DNA from: an uncultured Pseudomonadota bacterium
GTDB lineage: Bacteria; Desulfobacterota_B; Binatia; UBA9968
Length of the DNA: 6,209 nt
Assembly (NCBI GenBank): GCA_946478635.1
Contig: CAMLCX010000303.1
Span: forward strand, 1 to 6,209
Direction: 5' to 3'
The notes beneath the pieces were generated by a model. That model made no database searches, had not been told where the DNA came from, and was given only the letters and a program-made list of their open reading frames with translations. The translations under genes were made by a program, and so were the position numbers. Every line of letters starts with the position of its first letter. The stretch's first letter is position 1. This document shows, one piece after another, positions 1-6,111 of this stretch.

Positions 1-179
1 TCCGCGAGCTGCGATCAACGCCGCCCGTCAAAGGCCAAGAGCGCGTTTATGTGGCCGGGGAAATTGAGTTTGAAACAGCCCAAGAGCGGTCCGAACACGG
101 CATCCCATTGCTGCCGTCGGTGCTCAAGGGACTACGCGATGTCAGCGAACAACTGAGCGTGCCCTACGATTTGGAATGA
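1..179 (+). CDS. Probable Ldh-family oxidoreductase (malate/L-lactate dehydrogenase-like), C-terminal end
   Basis: Only the last 58 codons are present; the open frame runs in from the left edge (codons from base 3) and stops at TGA 177-179. The visible end reads ERVYVAGEIEFETAQERSEH followed by GIPLLPSVLKGL, then an amphipathic helix and the end VPYDLE. A 'v.vPGE.E...... R...GIpL...v...L' tail is the usual C-terminus of the NAD(P)-dependent Ldh_2 family (AllD, YbiC/YlbC and malate/sulfolactate dehydrogenase relatives), cytoplasmic enzymes that oxidise 2-hydroxy acids. The family call rests on this tail only: the catalytic and cofactor-binding parts lie outside the window, so the substrate cannot be named. 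The gene converges on the cyclophilin gene, with 80 bases between the two stop codons, so it belongs to a different transcription unit. Confidence 0.65.
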   Translation, partial: RELRSTPPVKGQERVYVAGEIEFETAQERSEHGIPLLPSVLKGLRDVSEQLSVPYDLE

Positions 180-203
180 ACAGCGAATTCCACCTGATCA
201 TTA

Positions 204-252
204 AGCCCCGGTAATTCAAAGCACGCGGATTCGGGGCTGCCGGCGCGTGTTT
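204..252. terminator. Overlapping inverted repeats between convergent genes, probable bidirectional terminator
   Basis: Two hairpins compete here. One pairs 204-210 (AGCCCCG) with 232-238 (CGGGGCT), a perfect 7-bp stem with a 21-base loop. The other pairs 219-227 (AAGCACGCG) with 244-252 (CGCGTGTTT), nine pairs including one G-T, with a 16-base loop. The second has AAA on its left arm and TTT on its right, so it could end transcription from either side. The T tracts are short, so the terminator call is an inference from position (80 bases between facing stop codons) plus stem quality. Confidence 0.45.
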
Positions 253-259
253 ATGAAGA

Positions 260-859
260 CTAATAGCTACCGCGCGTGATAACGACTTCCTTCAAAACGA
301 CATCCTTGATAGGCCGATCGCGAGAATCGCGGGAGACCGCGCCAATCGCAACGACCACTTCTTGTCCCTTGACCAATTCGCCGAAAACACTATGGCGGTT
401 GTCGAGGTGCAGCGCCGGCCCGAGCGTGATGAAGAACTGGCTACCGTTGGTGTTCGGCCCTGCGTTGGCCATCGAGAGTATGCCGCCCTTGGTGTGGCGC
501 AAATCCGGGTGAAACTCATCTTCGAACCGATAGCCTGGGCCGCCGGTGCCGTTACCAAGCGGGTCGCCGCCTTGAATCATGAAGCCCGGAATGACGCGGT
601 GAAAGATCGTGCCGTTGTAAAGCGGCCGTTTCACTTTCTCGCCCGTCTTTGGATCGGTCCATTCTTTGGTTCCGGTCGCCAGGCCGACGAAGTTCGCCAC
701 CGTCTTCGGCGCCTTGTCGTCGAAGAGTTGGATGACGATATCGCCCATGCTGGTTTTCAGGGTCGCGTAGAGCGGCCCCTTTTTGACGGATGTTTCCGCG
801 GCGAAGCCGCTCGACACGCCGATCAGCAGTGCCGCCCATAGGAATAGATTCTTTAACAT
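260..859 (-). CDS. Exported peptidyl-prolyl cis-trans isomerase, cyclophilin type
   Basis: This 199-residue protein should speed cis-trans isomerisation of proline peptide bonds in the periplasm. Residues 1-20 form a signal peptide (MLKN, a hydrophobic core, then GFAAETS). The cyclophilin fold follows from about residue 28: STMGD-like strand [10 protein letters not shown] (37-46), [10 protein letters not shown] (51-60), the signature [14 protein letters not shown] (86-99) with active-site Arg88, Phe93 and Gln96, then [20 protein letters not shown] (126-145) and HSVFGEL (156-162). The position equal to the drug-binding tryptophan of human cyclophilin A appears to be leucine (PALHLDNRH), as in many bacterial cyclophilins. 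The frame stays open far upstream, but the start at 857-859 is chosen because it begins the signal peptide and has GAGG six bases before it. That GAGG overlaps the stop codon of the binding-protein gene 8 bases upstream, so the two are probably co-translated. Confidence 0.95.
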   Translation of the reverse strand: MLKNLFLWAALLIGVSSGFAAETSVKKGPLYATLKTSMGDIVIQLFDDKAPKTVANFVGLATGTKEWTDPKTGEKVKRPLYNGTIFHRVIPGFMIQGGDPLGNGTGGPGYRFEDEFHPDLRHTKGGILSMANAGPNTNGSQFFITLGPALHLDNRHSVFGELVKGQEVVVAIGAVSRDSRDRPIKDVVLKEVVITRGSY

Positions 860-867
860 TTGTTGCC

Positions 868-1815
868 TCACTTTTTCCCCAGTTCTGCCATGACTTCGTT
901 GACGAAGCGCAGGTCCATATATTCGCGCACCGGACGCTTCGGTTGGACGTTCAGCGCGATCGCCTGCCAGTGCGCCATCAGCTCCACACCCTTTTCCGTG
1001 GGCACCGGATTGAGCGCTTCTTTCACCAGATTGTAAGCATCGAGCGCCACGTCGCGTTCCATGCGCCAGTGCTTGACCATGGTTTGCACCGCGTCTTCCG
1101 GGAACTCGCGGCTGTGAATCACACCCCGGACGATGGCACGCACCATGCGCTTTACAAATTGCGGATTCTCTTTGATGGTTTTTCCGGTGGCGGCCAATCC
1201 GCTGAAAGAAGTGTCCTTGAAAAGGTCGGCCAAGCTCACCAGGCGCTTGAAGCCCGCCTTGATCGCAACGTAATCCGACGGCGGCGCGAGCAATGCGGCT
1301 TGAATGATGCCCTGCTGCATGGCGGCGATTTTTGGCTGGCTGCCGGGAATGCTGACGTACTGGACGTCCTTTTCCGGATTCATCTTGTAGAGTTCGAGTA
1401 ACGCTTTTGTGCCCGCAAAAGTCGAGCCGCCGAAGCTCACCCCGATCTTTTTCCCTTTGAGATCCGTTACTTTTTGAATGTCCGGCGTAACGACCATGGA
1501 AAAAGTCGGCCGGCCGATCATTTGCGCGAGCAGTATGATGTCGCTGCCTTCCCAAATGGACGGCATTTGCGGTCCGACCGAGAAAATAAAATGAATCTGA
1601 TTGCCGAGCAGCGCCTGCACAGCGGTAACGGCGTTGCGCACGGAGATAAGCTCGGCGTCGAGCCCTTCGCGCTTATAGAAGCCTTTTTCCAATGCCACGA
1701 AGGCCGGCAAAAACTGCACGTTGGCGGACGGATAGGCGCCCCGAGCGGATTCTGCCAGCGCACTGCCGCCGGAAAACCATAACAACGCACCCATAACGAG
1801 AGCAACTTGCTTCAT
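868..1815 (-). CDS. NMT1/SsuA-like ABC transporter substrate-binding protein
   Basis: The protein has 315 residues, usual for this family of periplasmic solute-binding proteins (NMT1/THI5-like; relatives bind sulfonates, nitrate, pyrimidine precursors and other small organic ligands). A signal peptide covers residues 1-21 ([21 protein letters not shown], cut before ES). Family features follow in order: [20 protein letters not shown] (37-56), in which 'EKGFY..EGLD.EL' is the hallmark; [12 protein letters not shown] (65-76); [14 protein letters not shown] (118-131), the start of the second lobe; and the helical C-terminal part with [16 protein letters not shown] (216-231) and [11 protein letters not shown] (299-309). 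The start at 1813-1815 has GAGGAG five bases upstream. No permease or ATPase gene lies in the window, so this is an orphan binding protein here. The ligand cannot be inferred. It follows a broken paralogue by 33 bases and precedes a cyclophilin gene by 8. Confidence 0.93.
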   Translation of the reverse strand: MKQVALVMGALLWFSGGSALAESARGAYPSANVQFLPAFVALEKGFYKREGLDAELISVRNAVTAVQALLGNQIHFIFSVGPQMPSIWEGSDIILLAQMIGRPTFSMVVTPDIQKVTDLKGKKIGVSFGGSTFAGTKALLELYKMNPEKDVQYVSIPGSQPKIAAMQQGIIQAALLAPPSDYVAIKAGFKRLVSLADLFKDTSFSGLAATGKTIKENPQFVKRMVRAIVRGVIHSREFPEDAVQTMVKHWRMERDVALDAYNLVKEALNPVPTEKGVELMAHWQAIALNVQPKRPVREYMDLRFVNEVMAELGKK

Positions 1816-1848
1816 AGTGACTCCTCAGAGTGTCGACGTTGCCGTGGC

Positions 1849-2099
1849 TCAGCCTTGAGCTCTTGGCTTAGCGGCAAGGTCGAAGCACTTATACGGCGGA
1901 AATCGACATGAAGGCGGGATCACCTCCACGGTCAAGTCATATTTGCTGAAAAACTCCTTTTTTGCCCCGAGGTATATGGCAAAGCTCCCGGCAGTTCGCC
2001 GGATGTGGCGAATAAGGTTTGTCTTTTTGCGGGTAAGGCAGCGCCGAACAGCCATAAGAGCAGAAGTAAAATAACCGGTAATCCTTGCTTGAATACCAT
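1849..2099 (-). pseudogene. Decayed NMT1/SsuA-like substrate-binding protein gene (frameshifted and truncated)
   Basis: Reading from ATG 2097-2099 gives a clear signal peptide, MVFKQGLPVILLLLLWLFGA, then ALPAKRQTLFATSGELPGA. At about 1980-1983 this frame is lost and soon stops. One frame over, the family hallmark continues: AIYLGAKKEFFSKYDLTVEV, matching [21 protein letters not shown] of the intact neighbour. One missing base in the GCTTTGCC stretch (GCT TT? GCC) would join the two. After IPPSC the similarity ends, and the second frame stops at TGA 1849-1851. Only about 55 of the usual ~310 residues remain, so there is a large 3' or internal deletion as well as the frameshift. No Shine-Dalgarno sequence is evident before the ATG. 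This remnant plus the intergenic part accounts for the whole stretch 1816-2319, which holds no intact gene. Confidence 0.8.
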
Positions 2100-2113
2100 A
2101 AAACGTCCGGTCT

Positions 2114-2143
2114 AAAGTAATCCTAAGATTTGCGGGGCGTCAA
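2114..2143 (-). promoter_or_regulatory. Candidate sigma-70 promoter for the minus-strand binding-protein unit
   Basis: On the minus strand TTGACG (2143-2138) is a good -35 box. Eighteen bases on lies TACTTT (2119-2114), a poor -10 box that matches the consensus at three of six positions. Transcription would begin about 8 bases before the ATG of the broken gene. This would fit the missing Shine-Dalgarno sequence there, but it could also mean that the true promoter is elsewhere. Confidence 0.3.
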
Positions 2144-2225
2144 GCGAGCGCGCAAAGATTTTGAATTGAAGCCGCTGCGATGGCGGACACCGAAAAATTG
2201 CCAATGCTTGGGCAAAAAGTAGCCG

Positions 2226-2246
2226 GGCGCAACCATAACTTGCGCC
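2226..2246. repeat. Perfect 7-bp inverted repeat with 7-base loop in the divergent intergenic region
   Basis: GGCGCAA (2226-2232) pairs exactly with TTGCGCC (2240-2246). The repeat sits just upstream of the bactofilin promoter and between the two divergent units. On the minus strand a T5 run follows the stem only after a further six bases, so it is a poor terminator. An operator or a chance palindrome are both possible. Confidence 0.5.
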
Positions 2247-2252
2247 AGCCGT

Positions 2253-2275
2253 AACCTCGTTTTGACAATGAGGTT
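2253..2275. promoter_or_regulatory. 23-bp near-palindrome centred on the -35 box (candidate operator)
   Basis: AACCTC (2253-2258) and GAGGTT (2270-2275) are perfect inverted arms. Counting inner positions, 9 of 11 pairs match around the central G2264. The -35 hexamer TTGACA (2262-2267) lies at the centre, so a protein bound here would block RNA polymerase. The regulator is unknown; the operator role is inferred from symmetry and position. Confidence 0.45.
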
Positions 2276-2290
2276 GGCGGATGTTATAGG
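2262..2290 (+). promoter_or_regulatory. Sigma-70 promoter of the bactofilin gene
   Basis: A perfect -35 box TTGACA (2262-2267) is followed after 17 bases by TATAGG (2285-2290). The -10 box is preceded by TGT, an extended -10 element (TGn). Transcription should begin near 2297, giving a leader of about 23 bases. This is the best promoter-like sequence in the window. Confidence 0.7.
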
Positions 2291-2305
2291 AAATTCTGCC
2301 CAAAC

Positions 2306-2311
2306 AGGGGG
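2306..2311 (+). promoter_or_regulatory. Ribosome binding site that decides the bactofilin start
   Basis: AGGGGG (2306-2311) lies eight bases before ATG 2320-2322, a normal spacing. An in-frame GTG at 2311-2313 would overlap this site and have no usable spacing, so the ATG is preferred. Confidence 0.65.
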
Positions 2312-2319
2312 TGGCGAAT

Positions 2320-2904
2320 ATGGCTTGGTTTGATCGTAACCCTGGTGGAAAAAAAAGCTCAGAAGCAGTACCCGAAAAAGTGCCGGAAGCACCGAAGCCT
2401 GCGCCTGAGCCGGCTGCAGTGACTTTGGCTCCGGAACAGAAGCCCACGCCAAAATTGGACGTCGCGCAACCGGCTCCACCCCCGTCCACGTCGGGTTTGG
2501 TTGGCTATCTATACAAAGGAAGCCGAGTTAGCGGTCAGCTGAGTTTTCAAGGGGCGGCGAGAATCGATGGCACGGTAGAGGGCGAGATCCACTGCCAAGG
2601 CTCTCTCACGATCGGCGAAAGTGCCGAAATTCGCGCCAAGATTTCCGGACAGACCGTGGTCATTCAGGGCAAGGTTGAGGGGAACGTCACGGCCAAGGAG
2701 CGAATCGAGTTGCGGGCGCCCGGGCGGCTGATCGGCAACGTCAATGCGCCGCGGGTAGTCATTGCTGAAGGGGTCGTGTTTGAAGGTGACTGCGCCATGG
2801 GATTGGGCCGGCAACAAGGTGCAGGCGCAGATTCACCAGTGGTGAGTGTTGACCGGGCTGCGGCGGTTTCAACGGCAAAGTTGCAAGCTGATTCCAAAAG
2901 TTAG
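2320..2904 (+). CDS. Bactofilin (polymer-forming cytoskeletal protein)
   Basis: The 194-residue protein has the bactofilin layout: a short N-terminal segment, a disordered linker and a beta-helix core. Bactofilins polymerise without nucleotides into filaments at the membrane and act in cell shape, polarity or chromosome-pole organisation. Residues 1-12 read MAWFDRNPGGKK. Residues 15-57 form a linker very rich in Pro, Ala, Glu and Lys. From about 59 to 160 comes the core, with the repeating short-strand pattern seen in GQLSFQGAARIDGTVEGEIH, SLTIGESAEIRAKISG, VVIQGKVEGNVTA and PGRLIGNVNAPRVVIAEG. Residues 161-194 are a flexible tail. The linker is long for the family, whose members often have only a short N-terminal tail. 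The gene has its own promoter and terminator, so it is probably transcribed apart from the atp genes. Its exact cellular task cannot be read from the sequence. Confidence 0.93.
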   Translation: MAWFDRNPGGKKSSEAVPEKVPEAPKPAPEPAAVTLAPEQKPTPKLDVAQPAPPPSTSGLVGYLYKGSRVSGQLSFQGAARIDGTVEGEIHCQGSLTIGESAEIRAKISGQTVVIQGKVEGNVTAKERIELRAPGRLIGNVNAPRVVIAEGVVFEGDCAMGLGRQQGAGADSPVVSVDRAAAVSTAKLQADSKS

Positions 2905-2937
2905 ACTTCGAGTTCGCCGTTCATTCCATTCCGAGAT

Positions 2938-2968
2938 CCTACGTTCATCATCGAAGGTAGGTTTTTTT
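2938..2968 (+). terminator. Rho-independent terminator after the bactofilin gene
   Basis: CCTAC (2938-2942) pairs with GTAGG (2957-2961). After one G-G mismatch the stem continues with TTC (2944-2946) and GAA (2953-2955) around a six-base loop. Seven T residues (2962-2968) follow directly. It lies 33 bases after the bactofilin stop codon. Confidence 0.8.
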
Positions 2969-2973
2969 ATATT
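2944..2973 (+). promoter_or_regulatory. Weak candidate promoter for the atp operon
   Basis: TATATT (2968-2973) matches the -10 consensus at five of six positions and begins in the terminator T tract. The best -35 at 18 bases is TTCATC (2944-2949), matching at only three positions. It would give a leader of about 64 bases. No other convincing sigma-70 pair lies between the terminator and the first atp gene. Confidence 0.3.
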
Positions 2974-3008
2974 CGGGCCTTGGGTTGGCGCCCGGGCCGT
3001 ATGGCGCC
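2974..3008 (+). repeat. Competing GC-rich hairpins in the atp leader
   Basis: CGGGC (2974-2978) can pair with GCCCG (2990-2994), and GGCGCC (2987-2992) can pair with a second GGCGCC (3003-3008) around a 10-base loop. The two share bases 2990-2992, so only one can form at a time. CGGGCC also occurs twice (2974-2979 and 2993-2998). No T tract follows, so this is not a simple terminator. Confidence 0.4.
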
Positions 3009-3043
3009 TGTGAAGGTGTAGTCATAAGCGGGAAGTTTGACGC

Positions 3044-3472
3044 ATGATTTCCTTAGATATCAGCATACTTTATCAAGTCGTCCTGTTTGTATTCTTGTTG
3101 TTGGTTCTCAACAAGATTCTGTTCCAGCCTTATTTGGCGTTGCTCGACGATCGCGAGCGCCGCACCTCAGGCGCGCAACATGATTCCGTTGATCTCGAGC
3201 GCGAGGGCGCCCAGCTCCGTGCGCAGTACGAAGAAAAAATCGCTCAAGGTCACTCTACGGCGGGAGCCGAAAGAGAACGTATTTTGCAGACCGCGCGCGA
3301 TGAGCGGGAAAACATTCTCGGGCAGGCGCGCCAGGAAGCAGCGCAGCACCTGGCTCGCGCGCGTCAAGAGATCACCGCGGCGTTGCAGGTTGAAAGGCGT
3401 CTTGCCGTCGCTGAAGCGACAACGATCGCGGCAGAGATCGCCAGCAAAGTTCTCGGAAGGAAGGTCGCGTGA
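3044..3472 (+). CDS. atpX: ATP synthase F0 subunit b' (peripheral stalk)
   Basis: This is the second b-type subunit, which forms a b/b' heterodimer with the next gene product and links the membrane part of the enzyme to the F1 head through delta. It has 142 residues, usual for b'. Residues 6-28 are one membrane helix (ISILYQVVLFVFLLLVLNKI), followed by LFQPYLALLDDRERR, the conserved 'P...L..R' turn after the membrane. From about 45 to the end is a charged, Ala/Glu/Arg/Gln-rich coiled coil ending ASKVLGRKVA. The start ATG 3044-3046 begins the membrane segment at the right place and has GGGAAG eight bases upstream. The gene ends in a 4-base GTGA overlap with the next one. The symbol follows the b' naming used in Geobacter-like operons; many annotations call it atpF or atpF2. 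Confidence 0.9.
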   Translation: MISLDISILYQVVLFVFLLLVLNKILFQPYLALLDDRERRTSGAQHDSVDLEREGAQLRAQYEEKIAQGHSTAGAERERILQTARDERENILGQARQEAAQHLARARQEITAALQVERRLAVAEATTIAAEIASKVLGRKVA

Positions 3473-4017
3473 GCGGATTGGATCTCTTCACTGCAGCGAA
3501 CGCCTGGGCTTCCGCCTCAGGCGCCGAGCACCCTGCGCCGTCCATCGGCGGAGTCGTTTTACCGGTAATCAACTTCCTTATTTACGCTGCGGTTCTTTAC
3601 TATTTCGCGCTGCCGCTCGTGCGCAGTTTCTTGCGTTCCCGGCGGGACGAAGTTGTCGCGACAATAGCCCAAGCTTCGGCGAAAAAGCAGCAGGCCGAAG
3701 CGCTCGTCATGGAGTATCGAGCCAAGCTCGCCTCGGCCGGCCGGGAAGTGCAGGCCATTCAAGCATCGCTGCGCGAGGATGCCGAAAAGGAAAAAACCAA
3801 GTTGCTGAGCGAGGCGCAAGCCATGGCGGTCAAGATCCGCGAGGACGCGCGCTTTCTGGCGGACCGGGAAGTTGGCATCGCGCGGGAAAAGATTCGCGAA
3901 GAAATGGCCAATCAGGCGGAAACGACGGCGCGGGAATTGGTCCAAAGAAATATTTCACCGGCGGACCAGGGGCGGCTGGCGCAAGAGTTTATTCAGCAAA
4001 TCGGACAAGCTCGATGA
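3469..4017 (+). CDS. atpF: ATP synthase F0 subunit b (peripheral stalk)
   Basis: This is the main b subunit, 182 residues. Residues 1-27 are a polar N-terminal segment (MSGLDLFTAANAWASASGAE). The membrane helix is about 28-51 (VVLPVINFLIYAAVLYYFAL). RSFLRSRRDEVVATI follows, then a long coiled coil with SAKKQQAEALVMEYRAKLAS, EAQAMAVKIREDARFLADRE and IREEMANQAETTARELVQRN, the dimerisation and delta-binding stalk. The start is GTG 3469-3471, within the stop codon of the b' gene (GTGA). AAGG lies four bases before it, so translation is probably coupled. The long polar N-terminus before the membrane helix is typical of deltaproteobacterial-style b proteins and could include a short signal-like region, but I see no cleavage site. 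The end overlaps atpH by ATGA. Confidence 0.93.
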   Translation: MSGLDLFTAANAWASASGAEHPAPSIGGVVLPVINFLIYAAVLYYFALPLVRSFLRSRRDEVVATIAQASAKKQQAEALVMEYRAKLASAGREVQAIQASLREDAEKEKTKLLSEAQAMAVKIREDARFLADREVGIAREKIREEMANQAETTARELVQRNISPADQGRLAQEFIQQIGQAR

Positions 4018-4556
4018 CCGAAGGCAGATTAAGTCGCAGATATACGAAAGCGCTTTTTCAGTTGGCGCGTGAAGCCGGCGAGGAGGAAATGATCGGCCGT
4101 GAGATCGAGCAATTTTTTTCGGTCTACAACGGCTCGGATTTGGAAAAAGTCTTGATCAACCCGTCCTTCCCCATTGCGCAGCGCAAGAAAATTCTCACCC
4201 AGGTAACCGGGACCCAGCAGCTTTCGCCATTGATGGTCAAATTCTTGTCTCTGCTACTCGAGCGCGACCGGCTGGTGGAGCTGGCCGGGATCGTCAGCTG
4301 CTATCGCCGCTTGCTCAACGAAGCCCGGGGGCGGGTCGAGGCGCGAGTGGTGAGCCCGGACACGCTCGACGCGCCTCTGGTGGAGCAGTTGCGCGAACGA
4401 TTGCGCGGTCTATCGGGCAAAGATGTTGTGCTGCAGGAGGAAACCGATCCGAGCCTGCTGGGCGGGCTGCTGATCGAGCTCGAAGGGAAAATTTACGACG
4501 GCAGCATTCGCGCCCAGCTTGAAAAGATGAAACAGCGCATCGCGCGCGGACAGTAA
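4014..4556 (+). CDS. atpH: ATP synthase F1 subunit delta (OSCP homologue)
   Basis: Delta caps the F1 head and ties it to the b/b' stalk, stopping the head from turning with the rotor. The protein has 180 residues, the family's normal size. Residues 7-105 are the N-terminal helical bundle: [17 protein letters not shown] (6-22), [19 protein letters not shown] (43-61) and [20 protein letters not shown] (71-90), which carries the family's 'nFl.lL.e..R...l' motif. Residues 107-176 are the C-terminal part with [28 protein letters not shown] (145-164) and a final basic helix. The frame is open for more than 900 bases upstream across the two b genes, but the true start is ATG 4014-4016, which overlaps the atpF stop codon as ATGA and begins the conserved N-terminus. 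There is no clear Shine-Dalgarno sequence, so it probably depends on coupling to atpF. Confidence 0.94.
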   Translation: MTEGRLSRRYTKALFQLAREAGEEEMIGREIEQFFSVYNGSDLEKVLINPSFPIAQRKKILTQVTGTQQLSPLMVKFLSLLLERDRLVELAGIVSCYRRLLNEARGRVEARVVSPDTLDAPLVEQLRERLRGLSGKDVVLQEETDPSLLGGLLIELEGKIYDGSIRAQLEKMKQRIARGQ

Positions 4557-4560
4557 GGAG
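4554..4560 (+). promoter_or_regulatory. Strong ribosome binding site of atpA, overlapping the atpH stop codon
   Basis: TAAGGAG (4554-4560) contains the atpH stop codon and lies six bases before the atpA ATG at 4567. It is the best Shine-Dalgarno sequence in the operon, consistent with the three alpha subunits per enzyme. Confidence 0.8.
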
Positions 4561-4566
4561 ATAAGC

Positions 4567-6075
4567 ATGGAAATCGGCACAGCGGAAATCAGCCGAATCA
4601 TCAAGGAACAGATTCGCGACTACGAAAAGACCGTCGAGATTCAAGAAATCGGCACGGTGCTCTCCACCGGCGACGGGATCGCGCGCATCTACGGACTCGA
4701 CAAAGTGGCCGCAGGCGAGTTGCTTGAGTTTCCGCATGGCATTTACGGCATCGCGCTCAACCTTGAAGAAGACAACGTCGGAGCCGCGCTGTTCGGCGAA
4801 ACCCACATGATCAAAGAGGGCGACACGGTTAAACGAACCGGCCGTATCGCCGAGGTTCCCGTCGGCAAGGAACTGATCGGGCGCGTCGTCGACGCGCTCG
4901 GCGCGCCCATCGACGGCCGCGGGCCCATCGCTGCCAAAGACAAAAGACGCATCGAACTCAAAGCCCCCGGCATCGTCGCGCGCCAACCCGTGAAAGAGCC
5001 GCTTCAGACCGGACTAAAGGCCATCGACGGCATGATCCCCATCGGGCGCGGCCAGCGTGAATTGATCATCGGCGACCGCCAGACCGGCAAGACCGCCGTC
5101 GCCATCGATGCCATCATCAATCAAAAAGGCGGCAACGTCATTTGTATTTACGTCGCCATCGGCCAGAAGCGCTCCACCGTGGCGCAGGTGGTCGATCGCC
5201 TGAGAGAGGCCGGCGCCATGGAGTATTCCATCGTCGTCGCCGCGACGGCCTCTGAATCCGCCCCGCTGCAATTTATCGCGCCTTACTCCGGCTGCACCAT
5301 CGGCGAATATTTCCGCGACAATGGCGGCCATGCTTTGGTGATCTATGACGATCTCTCCAAGCATGCAGTTGCTTATCGGCAACTATCCCTGCTGCTGCGC
5401 CGGCCGCCCGGACGCGAAGCATTTCCCGGGGATGTGTTTTATCTTCACTCCCGCTTGCTCGAGCGCGCGGCGAAGATGAGCGACGCCCTGGGCGGTGGAT
5501 CACTGACCGCTCTGCCGATTATCGAAACTCAGGCGGGCGATGTTTCGGCGTACATTCCCACCAACGTGATCTCCATTACCGACGGCCAGATCTTTTTGGA
5601 AAGCGATCTCTTTTACTCCGGCGTCCGTCCGGCCATTAACGTGGGCATCTCGGTTTCCCGGGTCGGCGGTAACGCGCAGATCAAAGCGATGAAGCAGGTC
5701 GCCGGCACCCTGCGCCTCGAACTGGCGCAGTACCGTGAAATGGCGGCGTTCGCACAGTTCGGCTCCGACCTGGATCAAGCGACGCAGCGCCAGCTCAATC
5801 GCGGCGCGCGCCTGGTCGAATTATTGAAACAGGGACAGTACCAGCCGCTCTCGGTGGAGAAGCAGATCTTGATTATCTATGCCGGCACCAATGGTTTCGT
5901 CGATGAATTGCCGCTTGCCGCGCTGAAAACATACGAGCAGGACCTTCATTCCTTTGTCGAATCGAAGCATCCCGACGTCTTCGCCGATATTCTCAAAAAG
6001 CGTGAACTCGACGGCGATCTCAGGACGAAGATGAGCAAGGCGTTGGAAGAGTTCAAGGTCGTGTTCAAGGCCTAG
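4567..6075 (+). CDS. atpA: ATP synthase F1 subunit alpha
   Basis: Alpha alternates with beta in the F1 hexamer; it binds nucleotide at non-catalytic sites and helps complete the catalytic sites. It has 502 residues, the standard length. In order: the N-terminal delta-binding helix and beta-barrel (about 1-95, with [19 protein letters not shown]); [17 protein letters not shown] (105-121); the P-loop GDRQTGKT (169-176); [13 protein letters not shown] (196-208); Walker B ALVIYDD (256-262); [20 protein letters not shown] (265-283), typical of alpha rather than beta; and the family signature [10 protein letters not shown] (355-364), followed by Arg365, the arginine equal to the essential Arg that reaches into the catalytic site. 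The C-terminal helical domain contains [20 protein letters not shown] (382-401). No key residue is missing. The start is fixed by TAAGGAG six bases upstream. The next gene starts 61 bases after the stop. Confidence 0.98.
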   Translation: MEIGTAEISRIIKEQIRDYEKTVEIQEIGTVLSTGDGIARIYGLDKVAAGELLEFPHGIYGIALNLEEDNVGAALFGETHMIKEGDTVKRTGRIAEVPVGKELIGRVVDALGAPIDGRGPIAAKDKRRIELKAPGIVARQPVKEPLQTGLKAIDGMIPIGRGQRELIIGDRQTGKTAVAIDAIINQKGGNVICIYVAIGQKRSTVAQVVDRLREAGAMEYSIVVAATASESAPLQFIAPYSGCTIGEYFRDNGGHALVIYDDLSKHAVAYRQLSLLLRRPPGREAFPGDVFYLHSRLLERAAKMSDALGGGSLTALPIIETQAGDVSAYIPTNVISITDGQIFLESDLFYSGVRPAINVGISVSRVGGNAQIKAMKQVAGTLRLELAQYREMAAFAQFGSDLDQATQRQLNRGARLVELLKQGQYQPLSVEKQILIIYAGTNGFVDELPLAALKTYEQDLHSFVESKHPDVFADILKKRELDGDLRTKMSKALEEFKVVFKA

Positions 6076-6085
6076 AGCAAAGGGC

Positions 6086-6111
6086 TGAGCGCAAAGTGTA
6101 AGGAGCGCTCA
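6086..6111 (+). promoter_or_regulatory. Hairpin between atpA and atpG with a Shine-Dalgarno-like sequence in its loop
   Basis: TGAGCGC (6086-6092) pairs perfectly with GCGCTCA (6105-6111), a 7-bp stem with a 12-base loop (6093-6104). AAGGAG (6100-6105) lies mostly in the loop, but no start codon follows it at a usable distance; the atpG ATG is 31 bases further on. No T tract follows, so it is not a terminator. A role in mRNA processing or in lowering atpG translation is an inference. Confidence 0.5.

Noticed and set aside
860..1555. Long minus-strand open frame that extends the cyclophilin gene upstream by about 230 codons
   Set aside because: The extension is out of frame with, and fully inside, the well-supported binding-protein gene. 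Its translation is a low-complexity Arg/Gly/His-rich shadow, and the signal peptide begins at 859.
2311..2319. GTG at 2311 as the bactofilin start
   Set aside because: The only Shine-Dalgarno sequence (AGGGGG) overlaps this codon, leaving no spacing; ATG 2320 is eight bases downstream of it.
2112..2489. Minus-strand open frames across the bactofilin promoter and N-terminus
   Set aside because: Low-complexity Gly/Ala translations mirror the Pro/Ala-rich bactofilin linker. They run through a strong plus-strand promoter and have no recognisable domain.
3087..4013. Open frame of about 300 codons upstream of atpH, in the same frame
   Set aside because: It overlaps both b-subunit genes in another frame and reads as Arg/Ser-rich nonsense. 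The conserved delta N-terminus begins at 4014 with an ATGA overlap.
4315..4986. Minus-strand open frame of 223 codons across atpH and atpA
   Set aside because: It is antisense to two conserved genes, the translation resembles no family I recognise, and the codon pattern is explained by the GC-rich third positions of the sense genes.
6086..6111. Hairpin after atpA as a transcription terminator
   Set aside because: No T tract follows, and atpG, part of the same enzyme, begins 25 bases later on the same strand.
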